This document shows, piece after piece, positions 37,874 through 46,130 of a stretch of DNA of 64,000 bases. How positions within the stretch are numbered: the first letter of the stretch is position 1; the number at the start of each line of letters is the position of its first letter. The DNA lies in assembly GCF_000770925.1 (NCBI RefSeq), contig NZ_JDTK01000001.1:124001-188000 (forward strand). The letters are read 5' to 3'. Made by a program: the position numbers and the translations under genes. The notes beneath the pieces are model-generated. The model did no database searches. It was not told the origin of the DNA and saw only the letters and a list, made by a program, of their open reading frames with translations. Source of the stretch: Bifidobacterium ruminantium DSM 6489. GTDB taxonomy: Bacteria > Actinomycetota > Actinomycetes > Actinomycetales > Bifidobacteriaceae.

Positions 37874-38383
37874 ATGAGTGACGCGTTGCTAGTCATCGAC
37901 ATGCAGGAAGCGTACGTAGGGGAGCACCGCTTCCCATACCTCAAATACAGTATGCCCGATCTGCTCACTACGGTAAATGGCGTCATTGACGCTTACGCAG
38001 ACGAGAAGCGGCTGATTGTATACATAAGAAACGTGATGGAACGCAGCCTCCTCAGCCGTCTGTCACCGTTCAAAGTGTATGAGGACACTCTGGAGTCAAA
38101 GCTGGTTGAAGGACTGCACGTGGCATCGAATCACGTGTTCGTGAAACATGCGGGAGACGCGTTCTCCAATCCTCAATTGCATGCTTTCCTGAAGGAAAAC
38201 AACGTGGATTCGGTCAAAATCGTGGGCGTGGATGGAGGCGGCTGCGTGGCATTGACCGCGCTGGGCGCAATAGAACACGGCTACCATGTGGTAGTCGACG
38301 AGCCGGCCATTGGCACGACATTTGAACGCAGCAAAAGGAAGCACTTCAGGAAACTGAAGGAGCTGGGCGCCGAATTCGTCTGA
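37874..38383 (+). CDS. Isochorismatase-family cysteine hydrolase
   Basis: 169 residues, with the catalytic triad of the family readable as Asp9 ('LLVIDMQ'), Lys91 ('VFVKHAGDAF') and Cys124 ('GVDGGGCVALTA'). The family includes nicotinamidases, isochorismatases and amidases. The metal-binding residues of nicotinamidases (DxHxxxH near residue 50) are absent, so nicotinamidase is unlikely. The start ATG 37874 follows AAAGAGA. It stands alone between a SDR and a MATE gene on the other strand, so context gives no substrate. Confidence 0.85.
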   Translation: MSDALLVIDMQEAYVGEHRFPYLKYSMPDLLTTVNGVIDAYADEKRLIVYIRNVMERSLLSRLSPFKVYEDTLESKLVEGLHVASNHVFVKHAGDAFSNPQLHAFLKENNVDSVKIVGVDGGGCVALTALGAIEHGYHVVVDEPAIGTTFERSKRKHFRKLKELGAEFV

Positions 38384-38475
38384 TGGCCAACCCCTGCCTG
38401 CCGCGATTGCCATATCCGTTTGATTTGCACGGAATATGACCACACCATCAGATTTCCATTAAACGGGTCAAGATG

Positions 38476-39840
38476 TCAGACGGTTTTACGTCGCGAACCG
38501 CGCAGCTCCGGAAGCAACACGATGAACAACACGATGGCGAGTATGGCGGTGAGCAGATCCGCCACTGCCTGCGCCGCGATGACGCCATGGTATCCGGCGA
38601 TACGGGATCCCGCATACAGTGTGATGGCAAGCATCACTCCCTGCCGGCTGATGGACAGGGCCAGCGCGCCCCACGCCTTGCCTGCGGATTGGAAAGTGCA
38701 CGTGGTAACGAGGACGATTGCGACGCACACGGTGCTCAGAAGCTGCACACGCAGCATGCCGGTGCCGAGGTCGATGATGCGCTGGTCGTCGCTGAAGAAG
38801 CCCATGAGCTGTCGCGCGGAGGCCACAAGTACCACGGTCATGCCGATGGCGAGCAGGCAGAGGAAACCGTAAGCGAATCTGAGCAGTGCTTTCAGACGTG
38901 GCATGTTGCCAGAACCGTAGTTGTATCCGATAAGAGGCTGACCGCCGAAAGCGAAGGCCACAAGAATCAACACGGCGATCATAACGATTTTCAGACCGAT
39001 GCCCATGGCCGCGACCGCGTCATTGCCGTATGGCAAGAGGAACAGGTTGATCATGACGATGCCAAGGCTCTGCATGAGATTGGTGACGGATGCGGGTATG
39101 CCGATGGCGAAAATGCCCGAGACCTCGTGACGGGTGATGGCGATTCCTCGGTCGCGCAGCATGAGCCGTGGATTGATGGAGAGGTTTTCGCTGCGTGCGA
39201 CGAGGAACCAGATATAGTAGGCATCCGTGCAGATGTTCGCTATGACGGTCGCGCTCGCGGATCCGGCGGCGCCCCATCCGAACACGTGGATGAACAATGG
39301 GTTGAGACAGATGTTGATGAGGGTTCCGGCGACCGAGCCTATGGCTGACGGGGTGGCATGGCCCTCGGCCCGCAACAGATTGGTCGGCGTCATGGACGCG
39401 ATGATGAATGGCGAACCGATGATGATGAGCGTGTAGAACTGTGACGCATACTGCCATGTGTTGCCGTCCGCGCCGAGCATGGAGAGAATCGGGTCTCGGA
39501 ACGCGAGACCGAAGATGATGACGAGTAGACCGGTGAGGACGGCTCCCCAGAAGCAGAATACGCTCAGCCGCTTGCCGTCATCGTAACGTCCCTGTCCGTA
39601 GAGCCGTGAGATCACGGAGCTTCCGCCAAGTCCGAAGATGTCGCCGAGTGCGATCATGACCGTGAATACGGGGGTTGCTATCGCGACGCCCGCCACCATG
39701 TCGGTGTTGCCGGTATGCGCGATGAAATAGGTGTCCACGGTGTTGTAGGCGAGGGTGACCATCATGCTGAGCACGACGGGGATCGCAAGGGTCATGTATG
39801 CGCGCGGTATCGGCGCCTTCTCGAAGAGTTCGTTATCCAT
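38476..39840 (-). CDS. MATE-family multidrug/Na+ antiporter
   Basis: About 454 residues with 12 membrane helices in two similar halves. The N-terminal half has 'PRAYMTLAIPVVLSMMVTLAYNTVDTYFIAHTGN' and 'GDIFGLGGSSVISRLYG', typical of the NorM/DinF-type family; the second half shows 'QPLIGYNYGSG'. The start ATG 39840 lacks a Shine-Dalgarno; a TTG at 39852 is the alternative, and a leaderless message is possible. It is a proton or sodium driven exporter of cationic drugs or metabolites; substrate unknown. Confidence 0.9.
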   Translation of the reverse strand: MDNELFEKAPIPRAYMTLAIPVVLSMMVTLAYNTVDTYFIAHTGNTDMVAGVAIATPVFTVMIALGDIFGLGGSSVISRLYGQGRYDDGKRLSVFCFWGAVLTGLLVIIFGLAFRDPILSMLGADGNTWQYASQFYTLIIIGSPFIIASMTPTNLLRAEGHATPSAIGSVAGTLINICLNPLFIHVFGWGAAGSASATVIANICTDAYYIWFLVARSENLSINPRLMLRDRGIAITRHEVSGIFAIGIPASVTNLMQSLGIVMINLFLLPYGNDAVAAMGIGLKIVMIAVLILVAFAFGGQPLIGYNYGSGNMPRLKALLRFAYGFLCLLAIGMTVVLVASARQLMGFFSDDQRIIDLGTGMLRVQLLSTVCVAIVLVTTCTFQSAGKAWGALALSISRQGVMLAITLYAGSRIAGYHGVIAAQAVADLLTAILAIVLFIVLLPELRGSRRKTV

Positions 39841-39921
39841 AGCAGTCGCCAAGACTACAATGCCGAACCGGACATTTTCGGGAATGTCATGCGGCGCCCT
39901 ATGCCCACGTCTGCGAATGTT

Positions 39922-39969
39922 GCATCCGGTGGCCGATTGCTCGTGATCGCGCTATCGGCCACCGGATGC
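39922..39969 (-). terminator. Hairpin downstream of the aldo/keto reductase gene
   Basis: GCATCCGGTGGCCGAT (39922–39937) and ATCGGCCACCGGATGC (39954–39969) form a perfect 16-base stem with a 16-base loop, 17 bases past the reductase stop on the minus strand. No T-run follows. It separates this gene from the MATE gene. Confidence 0.65.
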
Positions 39970-39985
39970 GCTGCGATGCCGGATT

Positions 39986-40996
39986 CTACCGCAGCGAGAT
40001 ATCGTCGATGCGGCGAAGCTCCTCTTCGCTGAATGTGGTGTTTCGGAGCGCTCCGATATTGTCGAGCAGTTGTTGCGGGCGAGACGCTCCGACCAGCACC
40101 GAAGTGACCATGCCGCCGTGCAGCAGCCAGGCCAACGCCATCTCGGCCAGGGTCTGACCACGTTCCGCCGCCAGATCGTTCAACTCGCGGATCTGCTGCA
40201 GCTTTTCCTCGGTCAACGCGCTTTTCCGCAGGAACCGTCCGTCATGGGCGATTCTGCTGTCTGCGGGAATGCCGTCTAGATACCTGTCGGTCAGCAGTCC
40301 TTGGTCGAGAGGGGAGAAGGTGATCAGTCCCTTGCCGAGACGGTGGGAGGTCTCCTTGAGTCCGTTGCGCTCAACGGTGCGGTCGAAGATGTTGTACCGG
40401 TTCTGATTGATGATGAACGGCACATGCAGCTCGTCGAGAATGGCGGTGGCCTTTTCGAGCGTCGGACCGTCATAATTGGACAGGCCCACGTACAGGGCCT
40501 TGCCACTGCTGACCGCCGTGGCGAGCGCTCCCATGGACTCTTCGAGCGGGGTGGATGGGTCCATGTGATGGTGGTAGAAGATGTCGACGTAGTCGAGTCC
40601 AAGTCGTTCGAGGCTTTGGTCGAGTGAGGCGAGCAGGTATTTGCGGCTGCCGAGATCGCCGTATGGGCCGTTCCACATTTCGTAGCCGGCTTTGGTGCTG
40701 ATGATGAGTTCGTCGCGGTGGTGCTGGAAATATTCGTGCAGCAGCCTTCCGCAGTTCTTTTCGGCGGATCCTGGTTCGGGGCCGTAGTTGTTGGCTAGGT
40801 CGAAGTGGGTGATGCCGTTGTCGAATGCAGTGAACACGATTCGGCGCATGGTGTCGTATGGGGTGATGTCGCCAAAGTTGTGCCAGAATCCGAGGGATAT
40901 GGCGGGGAGCTTGAGGCCGCTTGTTCCCGCATGGTTGTAGGTCATGTCGTCGTATCGGTTTGGCGATGGCGTGTAGATGGTGGTCGGCTCGAGCAT
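39986..40996 (-). CDS. Aldo/keto reductase, YghZ (L-glyceraldehyde 3-phosphate reductase) type
   Basis: A 336-residue (beta/alpha)8 NADPH-dependent reductase. The start region 'PNRYDDMTYNHAGTSGLKLPAISLGFWHNFG' and 'HFDLANNYGPEPGSAE' match the YghZ/GpsA-like AKR14 group; 'FYHHHMDP' carries the conserved His and 'ISTKAGY' the conserved Lys. The C-terminal cofactor site is 'LVGASRPQQLLDNIGAL'. Such enzymes remove L-GAP or methylglyoxal. ATG 40996 has a strong AAGGAGG. The promoter region is shared with a divergent DNA-repair gene. Confidence 0.9.
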   Translation of the reverse strand: MLEPTTIYTPSPNRYDDMTYNHAGTSGLKLPAISLGFWHNFGDITPYDTMRRIVFTAFDNGITHFDLANNYGPEPGSAEKNCGRLLHEYFQHHRDELIISTKAGYEMWNGPYGDLGSRKYLLASLDQSLERLGLDYVDIFYHHHMDPSTPLEESMGALATAVSSGKALYVGLSNYDGPTLEKATAILDELHVPFIINQNRYNIFDRTVERNGLKETSHRLGKGLITFSPLDQGLLTDRYLDGIPADSRIAHDGRFLRKSALTEEKLQQIRELNDLAAERGQTLAEMALAWLLHGGMVTSVLVGASRPQQLLDNIGALRNTTFSEEELRRIDDISLR

Positions 40997-41037
40997 GGTT
41001 CCTCCTTGAACTGCGGCGATTGCGTATTCGCCAAGTC

Positions 41038-41082
41038 AGAATACACATCCGCTTGCCGCGTCGCAACATGCCGCAATACAAT
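41038..41082. promoter_or_regulatory. Overlapping divergent promoters
   Basis: Minus strand: TTGCGA (41061–41066), 17 bases, TATTCT (41038–41043), pointing to the aldo/keto reductase. Plus strand: TTGCCG (41053–41058), 18 bases, TACAAT (41077–41082), pointing to the DNA-deoxyinosine glycosylase gene. The two overlap, so they may compete. Confidence 0.65.
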
Positions 41083-41125
41083 GGTCGCGTCATGGCGCGT
41101 CCATGTAATGACAGGAGGAATGCCG

Positions 41126-41656
41126 ATGCATGTGGAGCATGGGTTCGGTCCGGTTTGGGACGCCGAATCGCGCGTGTTGGTATTGGGTTCCATGCCGAGT
41201 CCGAAATCACGTGAGATGCATTTCTACTATGGGCATCCGCGCAATCGTTTCTGGCCTGTCATGGCGGCCGTGTTCCATGATGACAGCTGCCTGTGCGAAG
41301 GCATGGCTCCCAATTGGACGGTGCGTGCGCGCAGGGATTTCGCGTTGCGTCACCATATGGCGCTGTGGGATGTGATCGCATCCTGCGATATCGAAGGTGC
41401 GAGCGACGCGAGCATTCGCAATGCCGTTCCCAATGATTTTTCCGGTATGCTTCGTCGATCGCGGATTTCCCATATATTCACCACGGGCGCGAAGGCCGCG
41501 CAGCTGTATCGGCGGCTTTGCGTCCCGCTGCTGCGGTCTCATGGATTGGATGACGTGCCGATGACGCGATTGCCGTCCACCAGTCCTGCGAATGCCGGAA
41601 TGAGCCTGCCGCGTCTTATCGAAGCCTACGATTGCGTCGGGCGCGCCGTTTCGTAG
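41126..41656 (+). CDS. DNA-deoxyinosine glycosylase (uracil-DNA glycosylase superfamily)
   Basis: 176 residues. 'VLVLGSMPSPKSREMHFYYGHPRNRFWPV' is the substrate-pocket signature of the hypoxanthine-DNA glycosylase group in the UDG superfamily, and 'LPSTSPANAGMS' is the second, DNA-intercalating motif. It should remove hypoxanthine that arises from deaminated adenine. The start is ATG 41126, six bases after AGGAGGA; an ATG at 41120 directly abuts that site. It is divergent from the aldo/keto reductase and shares the promoter region. Confidence 0.9.
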   Translation: MHVEHGFGPVWDAESRVLVLGSMPSPKSREMHFYYGHPRNRFWPVMAAVFHDDSCLCEGMAPNWTVRARRDFALRHHMALWDVIASCDIEGASDASIRNAVPNDFSGMLRRSRISHIFTTGAKAAQLYRRLCVPLLRSHGLDDVPMTRLPSTSPANAGMSLPRLIEAYDCVGRAVS

Positions 41657-41797
41657 ACGTTGCAAGGTATTCCGACGTCTCCGGTATTGTCCGAGCCCTC
41701 TTTATACAATCTCGGTTGCGTTGAAATCCGAAGCGTCCTCCACGAATCCGTTCGGAATGGACGCTTCCTGCGAAACCAACAAGACGGAAGGCGAAAG

Positions 41798-43180
41798 ATG
41801 GCATTGAGCGCCGCAATCATCCTTGCCGCGGGTGAGGGGACCCGCATGCGTTCCAACAAGCCGAAGGTGTTGCACACCTTGGCGGGCAAGACGTTTCTGA
41901 ATCGAGTGATGGACTCTGTTTCCGCGCTCGATCCGGACACACTTGCCGTCGTGGTGCATTATCAGGCGGAACGCGTTGCCGAAGCGGCACGCTCCTATAA
42001 CGAGCGTGTCACCATCGTCAACCAGGATGACATTCCCGGCACCGGCCGCGCGGTGCAATGCGCGATGGCGCAGCTGACGCAGCAGGGCAATCTGGACGGC
42101 GCCGTGCTGATCGCGGCCTCGGACATGCCGTTGCTTGACACCGACACGCTCGATCAGCTGCTCGCCTTCCATGAGCGTAGCGGCAATGGAGCGACCGTGC
42201 TGACCACCATGCTCGTTGATCCGACCGGATATGGCCGTATCATCCGCGACAGTGACGGCAACGTACTTCGCATCGTGGAACAGAAGGACGCTAACAGCAG
42301 CGAATTGGCCGTGCACGAGGTGAACACCTCCGTGTACGTGTTCGACGCGAAGCTGCTTGCCGAAGCTATCGCCAATCTCAAATCCGACAACGCCCAGGGA
42401 GAGTTCTATCTGACCGACGCGCTCGAGGCGGCCAAGGCCAAGGGCGCGGTCGGTGCGTTCGCCGCGCCGGATCCGTTGAGCGTGGAAGGCGTCAACGATC
42501 GTGTACAACTTGCCAATCTCGCCAAGGGCCACAACAAGCGCGTCTGCGAGCGTTGGATGCGCGAGGGTGTCACCATCCTGGATCCGGACACCACGTGGAT
42601 CGAGGATGATGTCGAGATCGCGCGCGACGCGGTCATTCTGCCGGGCTGCTTCCTGGAAGGTCATACCGTAATCGGCGAGGCGGCGGAAATCGGCCCGTAC
42701 ACCACGCTGATCAGAGCCACCATCGATGCCGAGGCGCATGTGGAACGTTCCCGCGTGCAGGAGACCCATATCGGCCGCGCTGCGAACATCGGTCCGTGGA
42801 CGTATCTGCGTCCCGGCAACGAGCTCGGTGAAGGAACCAAGGCTGGCGCGTTCGTGGAAATGAAGAAGGCGCATATCGGCAACGGCACCAAGGTGCCGCA
42901 TCTGAGCTATGTCGGTGACGCCGACCTAGGCGAGCACACCAACATCGGCGGCGGCACCATCACCGCCAACTATGATGGCGTGCACAAGCACCACACCACC
43001 ATCGGATCGAACGTGCACGTCGGTGCGGGCAACCTGTTCGTCGCCCCCGTCAAGGTCGGTGACGGCGTCACCACCGGAGCCGGCTCCGTGGTTCGCCACG
43101 ACGTTCCGGCCGATTCCATGGTCTATTCCGAAAACACACAACACGTAGTAGAGGGCTGGAAGCCCGAATGGGAGCGCTGA
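41798..43180 (+). CDS. glmU: Bifunctional UDP-N-acetylglucosamine pyrophosphorylase / glucosamine-1-phosphate acetyltransferase
   Basis: It makes UDP-GlcNAc for the cell wall. The 460-residue protein has an N-terminal uridyltransferase half with 'LAAGEGTRMRSNKPKVLH' and a C-terminal left-handed beta-helix of hexapeptide repeats with 'GPWTYLRPGNELGEGTKAGAFVEMKKAHIG' and 'NYDGVHKHHT'. The start is ATG 41798 behind GGAAGG. A hairpin (GAAGCGTCC 41730–41738 with GGACGCTTC 41759–41767) lies in the leader, about 30 bases before the start. rsfS follows after 2 bases. Confidence 0.96.
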   Translation: MALSAAIILAAGEGTRMRSNKPKVLHTLAGKTFLNRVMDSVSALDPDTLAVVVHYQAERVAEAARSYNERVTIVNQDDIPGTGRAVQCAMAQLTQQGNLDGAVLIAASDMPLLDTDTLDQLLAFHERSGNGATVLTTMLVDPTGYGRIIRDSDGNVLRIVEQKDANSSELAVHEVNTSVYVFDAKLLAEAIANLKSDNAQGEFYLTDALEAAKAKGAVGAFAAPDPLSVEGVNDRVQLANLAKGHNKRVCERWMREGVTILDPDTTWIEDDVEIARDAVILPGCFLEGHTVIGEAAEIGPYTTLIRATIDAEAHVERSRVQETHIGRAANIGPWTYLRPGNELGEGTKAGAFVEMKKAHIGNGTKVPHLSYVGDADLGEHTNIGGGTITANYDGVHKHHTTIGSNVHVGAGNLFVAPVKVGDGVTTGAGSVVRHDVPADSMVYSENTQHVVEGWKPEWER

Positions 43181-43182
43181 AC

Positions 43183-43608
43183 ATGCCTGCATTGCAAGAT
43201 TCCATCGACGCCGTACGCATCGCCGCCGCCGCGGCGGATCGTATGAAGGCCACCGACATCGTGGCGTTCGACGTCACCGAACCGTTGGCCATCACCGACG
43301 CGATGCTTATCGCCACCGCCTCGAACGAACGTCAGGTGCTCGCCGTCGCCGAAGAGATCGAAAAGGATCTGTATCTCAAGGCCGGCAAGCGTCAGCCGCG
43401 GTCGCGCGAAGGCCTGACCGAAGGCCAATGGGTGCTGCTTGACTACGGTGACTTCGTCATCCACGTCATGCATCAGGAGTCCCGCGACTACTATCGTCTC
43501 GAACGGCTGTGGAAGGATTGTCCGAGCATCGACCTGCAGCTCGGCCATGCCGAGACGGCCCAGGATCAGGCGGATTCCGAGGATTCTGCGCAGAACGCGG
43601 AAGTCTGA
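43183..43608 (+). CDS. rsfS: Ribosome silencing factor RsfS
   Basis: A 141-residue DUF143/Iojap protein that binds L14 of the large ribosomal subunit and prevents subunit joining during starvation. 'VAFDVTEPLAITDAMLIATASNERQVLAVAEEIE' and 'EGLTEGQWVLLDYGDFVIHVMHQESRDYYRLERLW' cover the whole domain. The start is ATG 43183, 8 bases after GGAG; an ATG at 43168 inside glmU is the alternative. It is usually next to nadD, but here it is behind glmU. Confidence 0.94.
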   Translation: MPALQDSIDAVRIAAAAADRMKATDIVAFDVTEPLAITDAMLIATASNERQVLAVAEEIEKDLYLKAGKRQPRSREGLTEGQWVLLDYGDFVIHVMHQESRDYYRLERLWKDCPSIDLQLGHAETAQDQADSEDSAQNAEV

Positions 43609-43620
43609 CGACATTTTTAT

Positions 43621-43659
43621 ACGGACGTGTCTTCCCATGGACGGGGAGGGCACGTCCGT
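43621..43659 (+). terminator. rsfS terminator
   Basis: ACGGACGTGTCTTCCC (43621–43636) and GGGAGGGCACGTCCGT (43644–43659) pair over 16 bases with G-U pairs in the middle and a 7-base loop. The short T-rich tail TTCGTT follows. Confidence 0.7.
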
Positions 43660-43720
43660 TTCGTTCCGCACGGCAGGGGACGAATGAAGCAACAGTATAG
43701 GGGCTACACAGGGGAGAAGC

Positions 43721-44452
43721 ATGCCTAGAAACGTCGAGCTTGCGCACGACGACGCCATGGCGCCGCACGTGCATTCCATCACATTGGTACGTCACGGGCG
43801 CACTTCATACAACGAGCAGCACCGGCTGCAGGGACAGATCGACATTCCGCTCGACGAAGTGGGCCTGTGGCAGGTGAAGCAGACCGCGGCCGCGCTGCGC
43901 GAACTCTATGTGGAACGTCACCCCGAAGTGCCGCACCAGCTGGTCGTCTGTTCGGACCTCAAGCGCGCGGCCGCCACGGCGCACGCATTCGCCGACCCGC
44001 TCGGCCTTGATATTCATCCGGACATCCGTGTGCGGGAACGCAGCTTCGGCGAATGGGAAGGCATCTCCGTCGAGGAGCTTGCCGGACGTTTCCCGGAGGA
44101 CTATCTGTCATGGGCCCAGTTCCGCGGAGGCGAACTCAAATACGGCGCCGAACCGAAGCAGGAGGTCGGCAGACGTGGCGTCGAAGCACTGAACGATTGG
44201 GCCTCGAAAGCCGGCGAGGACACCGACCTGTACGTGTTCTCTCATGGCGCCTGGATCTCCCAGACGCTGCAGACCTTGTTGGATCTGGATCAGGTGCATG
44301 ATGATTTCGCGGACATCCTTTCGATGCGCAACGCCCATTGGGTGCGACTGGTGCCTCTGGAGCTTCAAGGCACATTGCGCTGGAGACTGGCGGAATACAA
44401 TCATGGTCCGGCGATCGCCTACACCGAACAATGGGAGCATCCGCGTCTGTAG
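43721..44452 (+). CDS. Histidine phosphatase (phosphoglycerate-mutase-like), first copy
   Basis: A 243-residue protein of the histidine phosphatase branch 1. The catalytic RHG is Arg24-His25-Gly26 in 'ITLVRHGRTSYN'; 'VCSDLKRAAATAHAFA' and 'RERSFGEWEG' carry the second Arg and the Glu, and 'YVFSHGAWI' holds the second His. These enzymes dephosphorylate small molecules (3-PGA analogues, sugar phosphates, alpha-ribazole phosphate); the substrate is open. ATG 43721 follows GGGGAGAAG. A close paralogue is encoded at 46385. Confidence 0.88.
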   Translation: MPRNVELAHDDAMAPHVHSITLVRHGRTSYNEQHRLQGQIDIPLDEVGLWQVKQTAAALRELYVERHPEVPHQLVVCSDLKRAAATAHAFADPLGLDIHPDIRVRERSFGEWEGISVEELAGRFPEDYLSWAQFRGGELKYGAEPKQEVGRRGVEALNDWASKAGEDTDLYVFSHGAWISQTLQTLLDLDQVHDDFADILSMRNAHWVRLVPLELQGTLRWRLAEYNHGPAIAYTEQWEHPRL

Positions 44453-44483
44453 CGTCTGATCTGACGGAATCTCGATGCGACCG

Positions 44484-44516
44484 GGGAGGGCGGCGAGCGC
44501 CCTCCCGATTTTTTTT
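44484..44516 (+). terminator. Intrinsic terminator
   Basis: GGGAGGGCG (44484–44492) and CGCCCTCCC (44498–44506), a 5-base loop, then GA and eight T (44509–44516). This is the most classical Rho-independent terminator of the window and closes the first histidine phosphatase gene. Confidence 0.92.
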
Positions 44517-44575
44517 CCAAGCTTTTCACAGAATCGCAGGTTTTCCCCAAGCGCAATCGGCTACCGTCATGGATT

Positions 44576-45676
44576 GTGAGAAATTTTTTCAAGGGAATAT
44601 CATTCTCGTCGATTTTCGCGGGCGCTCTCGCCGCGGTGACGTCGTTCCTGCTTTCCGCGAAAATCGGTATCGCGGGATCGGTGATCGGTGTCGCGGCCGG
44701 CTCCATCGTGTCCGCCGTGGCGACGCAGGTGTATAAGAACGTGCTCAAGGCTTCGGGTGAGAAGCTACAAAGTGCCGTGCCGTTTGTGGGCAACGACAAG
44801 AACGACGCGGAAGACACGAAGGACAAGGATGGAAAGGCGAGCGACGCCACCACGGTGATCGCACCCGTCGCATCCGAAGGCGACAAGACCACCACAATGC
44901 CCGCAGCCGACGCGGATCAGACGCAGGTGCTGTCAGCGGACGACGATGATGCGACCGGGACGATGTCTGCGGCGTCCGGCCGAGTCATCTCCTCCGCGCA
45001 GGCCGATGGACGGGAAACGCACCTGCTTCCAGAGGATTCCGTCGGTGGACGTTCCAATGGACAGATTCAGCATGCCGGTCGCCGAGCAGCGCTCAACGCT
45101 TGGTTGCATGGCAAGTATGCTCCAATCGTCATCGCCATCGTCAGCGCCCTGATCGGCGTGGCCGTGAGCGCGGGACTGATTCTGGCGTTCACCGACGGCC
45201 ATGGAACCGACACCGTGGTTCGTGATGTGGTCAACAACAGCAAGCAGACGCCGTCCTCCGACGATGACGACGACGATTCCACCTACGGCACCGGCGATGG
45301 CACTCAGGATGACACGCAGAATCAGTCCGGCACGACCGACACCGACGAGGACACGTCCAAAACCACCACCAAGAACAGTGGAAAAGACACTGGCAAGAAG
45401 ACGGACTCCTCGACCGGCGGCACCGGCTCATCCACTACCGATTCCGGTTCCTCCACCAAATCCGATACCAACGATTCAAGCAAAACGGACACGTCCACGG
45501 ATTCCAACCAGTCGTCAAGCGGATCGATCCCGTCCACCGATTCCGGACAGAACACCGGCACGTCGAACGGTTCGAACGGTTCGACGGACACGAGCCAGAA
45601 CCAATCGCAGACCGGTACCACCTCCAATGGCACGTCATCCGACACGTCCGGCAGCGGAACCGGCTCCACGAACTAG
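44576..45676 (+). CDS. Membrane protein with a long Ser/Thr/Asp-rich C-terminal tail
   Basis: 366 residues from a GTG at 44576, with no Shine-Dalgarno. An N-terminal hydrophobic, Gly/Ala-rich pair of segments (~10–50, 'SSIFAGALAAVTSFLLSAKIGIAGSVIGVAAGSIVSAV') is followed by a charged linker. A single transmembrane helix follows at ~residues 178–200 ('PIVIAIVSALIGVAVSAGLILAF'). The last ~150 residues are almost only Ser, Thr, Asp, Gly, Asn and Lys and should lie outside the cell as a flexible stalk. There is no LPXTG sorting signal. No family recognised; a cell-surface or envelope role is likely. The Ser/Thr-rich tail could be glycosylated or phosphorylated, but that is inference. Confidence 0.7.
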   Translation: MRNFFKGISFSSIFAGALAAVTSFLLSAKIGIAGSVIGVAAGSIVSAVATQVYKNVLKASGEKLQSAVPFVGNDKNDAEDTKDKDGKASDATTVIAPVASEGDKTTTMPAADADQTQVLSADDDDATGTMSAASGRVISSAQADGRETHLLPEDSVGGRSNGQIQHAGRRAALNAWLHGKYAPIVIAIVSALIGVAVSAGLILAFTDGHGTDTVVRDVVNNSKQTPSSDDDDDDSTYGTGDGTQDDTQNQSGTTDTDEDTSKTTTKNSGKDTGKKTDSSTGGTGSSTTDSGSSTKSDTNDSSKTDTSTDSNQSSSGSIPSTDSGQNTGTSNGSNGSTDTSQNQSQTGTTSNGTSSDTSGSGTGSTN

Positions 45677-45724
45677 CCTCGCATGGCATGTCCAGGCATC
45701 CGCCTCTATGCGACACGCCGAGGA

Positions 45725-45753
45725 TTGCATGATTCTGCTCTGTGTTGTATCTT
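45725..45753 (+). promoter_or_regulatory. tRNA-Ala promoter
   Basis: TTGCAT (45725–45730), 17-base spacer, TATCTT (45748–45753), 24 bases before the tRNA gene. Confidence 0.65.
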
Positions 45754-45777
45754 AAACAAGGTTTGCAGAGCAGACAC

Positions 45778-45850
45778 GGGGCTATGGCGCAGCTGGTAGC
45801 GCATCTCCATGGCATGGAGAGGGTCAGGGGTTCGAATCCCCTTAGCTCCA
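45778..45850 (+). tRNA. tRNA-Ala (anticodon GGC)
   Basis: A complete cloverleaf can be drawn: acceptor GGGGCTA with TAGCTCC, D arm GCGC…GCGC, anticodon stem TCTCC/GGAGA with loop ATGGCAT (anticodon GGC), T arm AGGGG/CCCCT with TTCGAAT, discriminator A. The 3' CCA is not encoded. It decodes GCC/GCU alanine codons. Confidence 0.95.
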
Positions 45851-45856
45851 CAGACA

Positions 45857-45886
45857 AAGGCTTCCGAAGATTCGGAAGCCTTTTTT
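45857..45886 (+). terminator. tRNA-Ala terminator
   Basis: AAGGCTTCCG with CGGAAGCCTT, extended to a near-continuous 26-base palindrome (45857–45882), followed by a run of T to 45886. Confidence 0.9.
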
Positions 45887-45982
45887 CGTATTTCAATCCG
45901 TGGTCGGCGGCTGTCCATCCGCCATTGGCTGAACCGGCTTTGCCGCCATCTCCTGCAAACCGCCATGGCACACTACCCCCAT

Positions 45983-46025
45983 TGTGGATGACTGTGGATA
46001 GGAGCTCCCCATCCACCTATCCACA
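45983..46025. promoter_or_regulatory. Cluster of three DnaA-box-like 9-mers
   Basis: TGTGGATGA (45983–45991), TGTGGATAG (45993–46001) and CTATCCACA (46017–46025) each differ by one or two bases from the DnaA box TTATCCACA or its complement. The last two are part of an 11-base perfect inverted repeat, CTGTGGATAGG / CCTATCCACAG (45992–46002, 46016–46026). It lies about 105 bases before the small membrane protein gene. Confidence 0.5.
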
Positions 46026-46130
46026 GATTCGTCGGCACCGGTGGCGGACGGCGCCGATTCCTGCCATGTTGGTTCCTACGGACGCTCGAAGACGATTGTC
46101 CCGAAGAAAGCGAAGGAAGGAGAACGCAAA

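Noticed and set aside
45706-45966. Minus-strand open frame over tRNA-Ala giving a 'KGIRTPDPLHAMEMRYQLRH' type peptide
   Set aside because: This peptide is the well-known false translation of a tRNA antisense strand.
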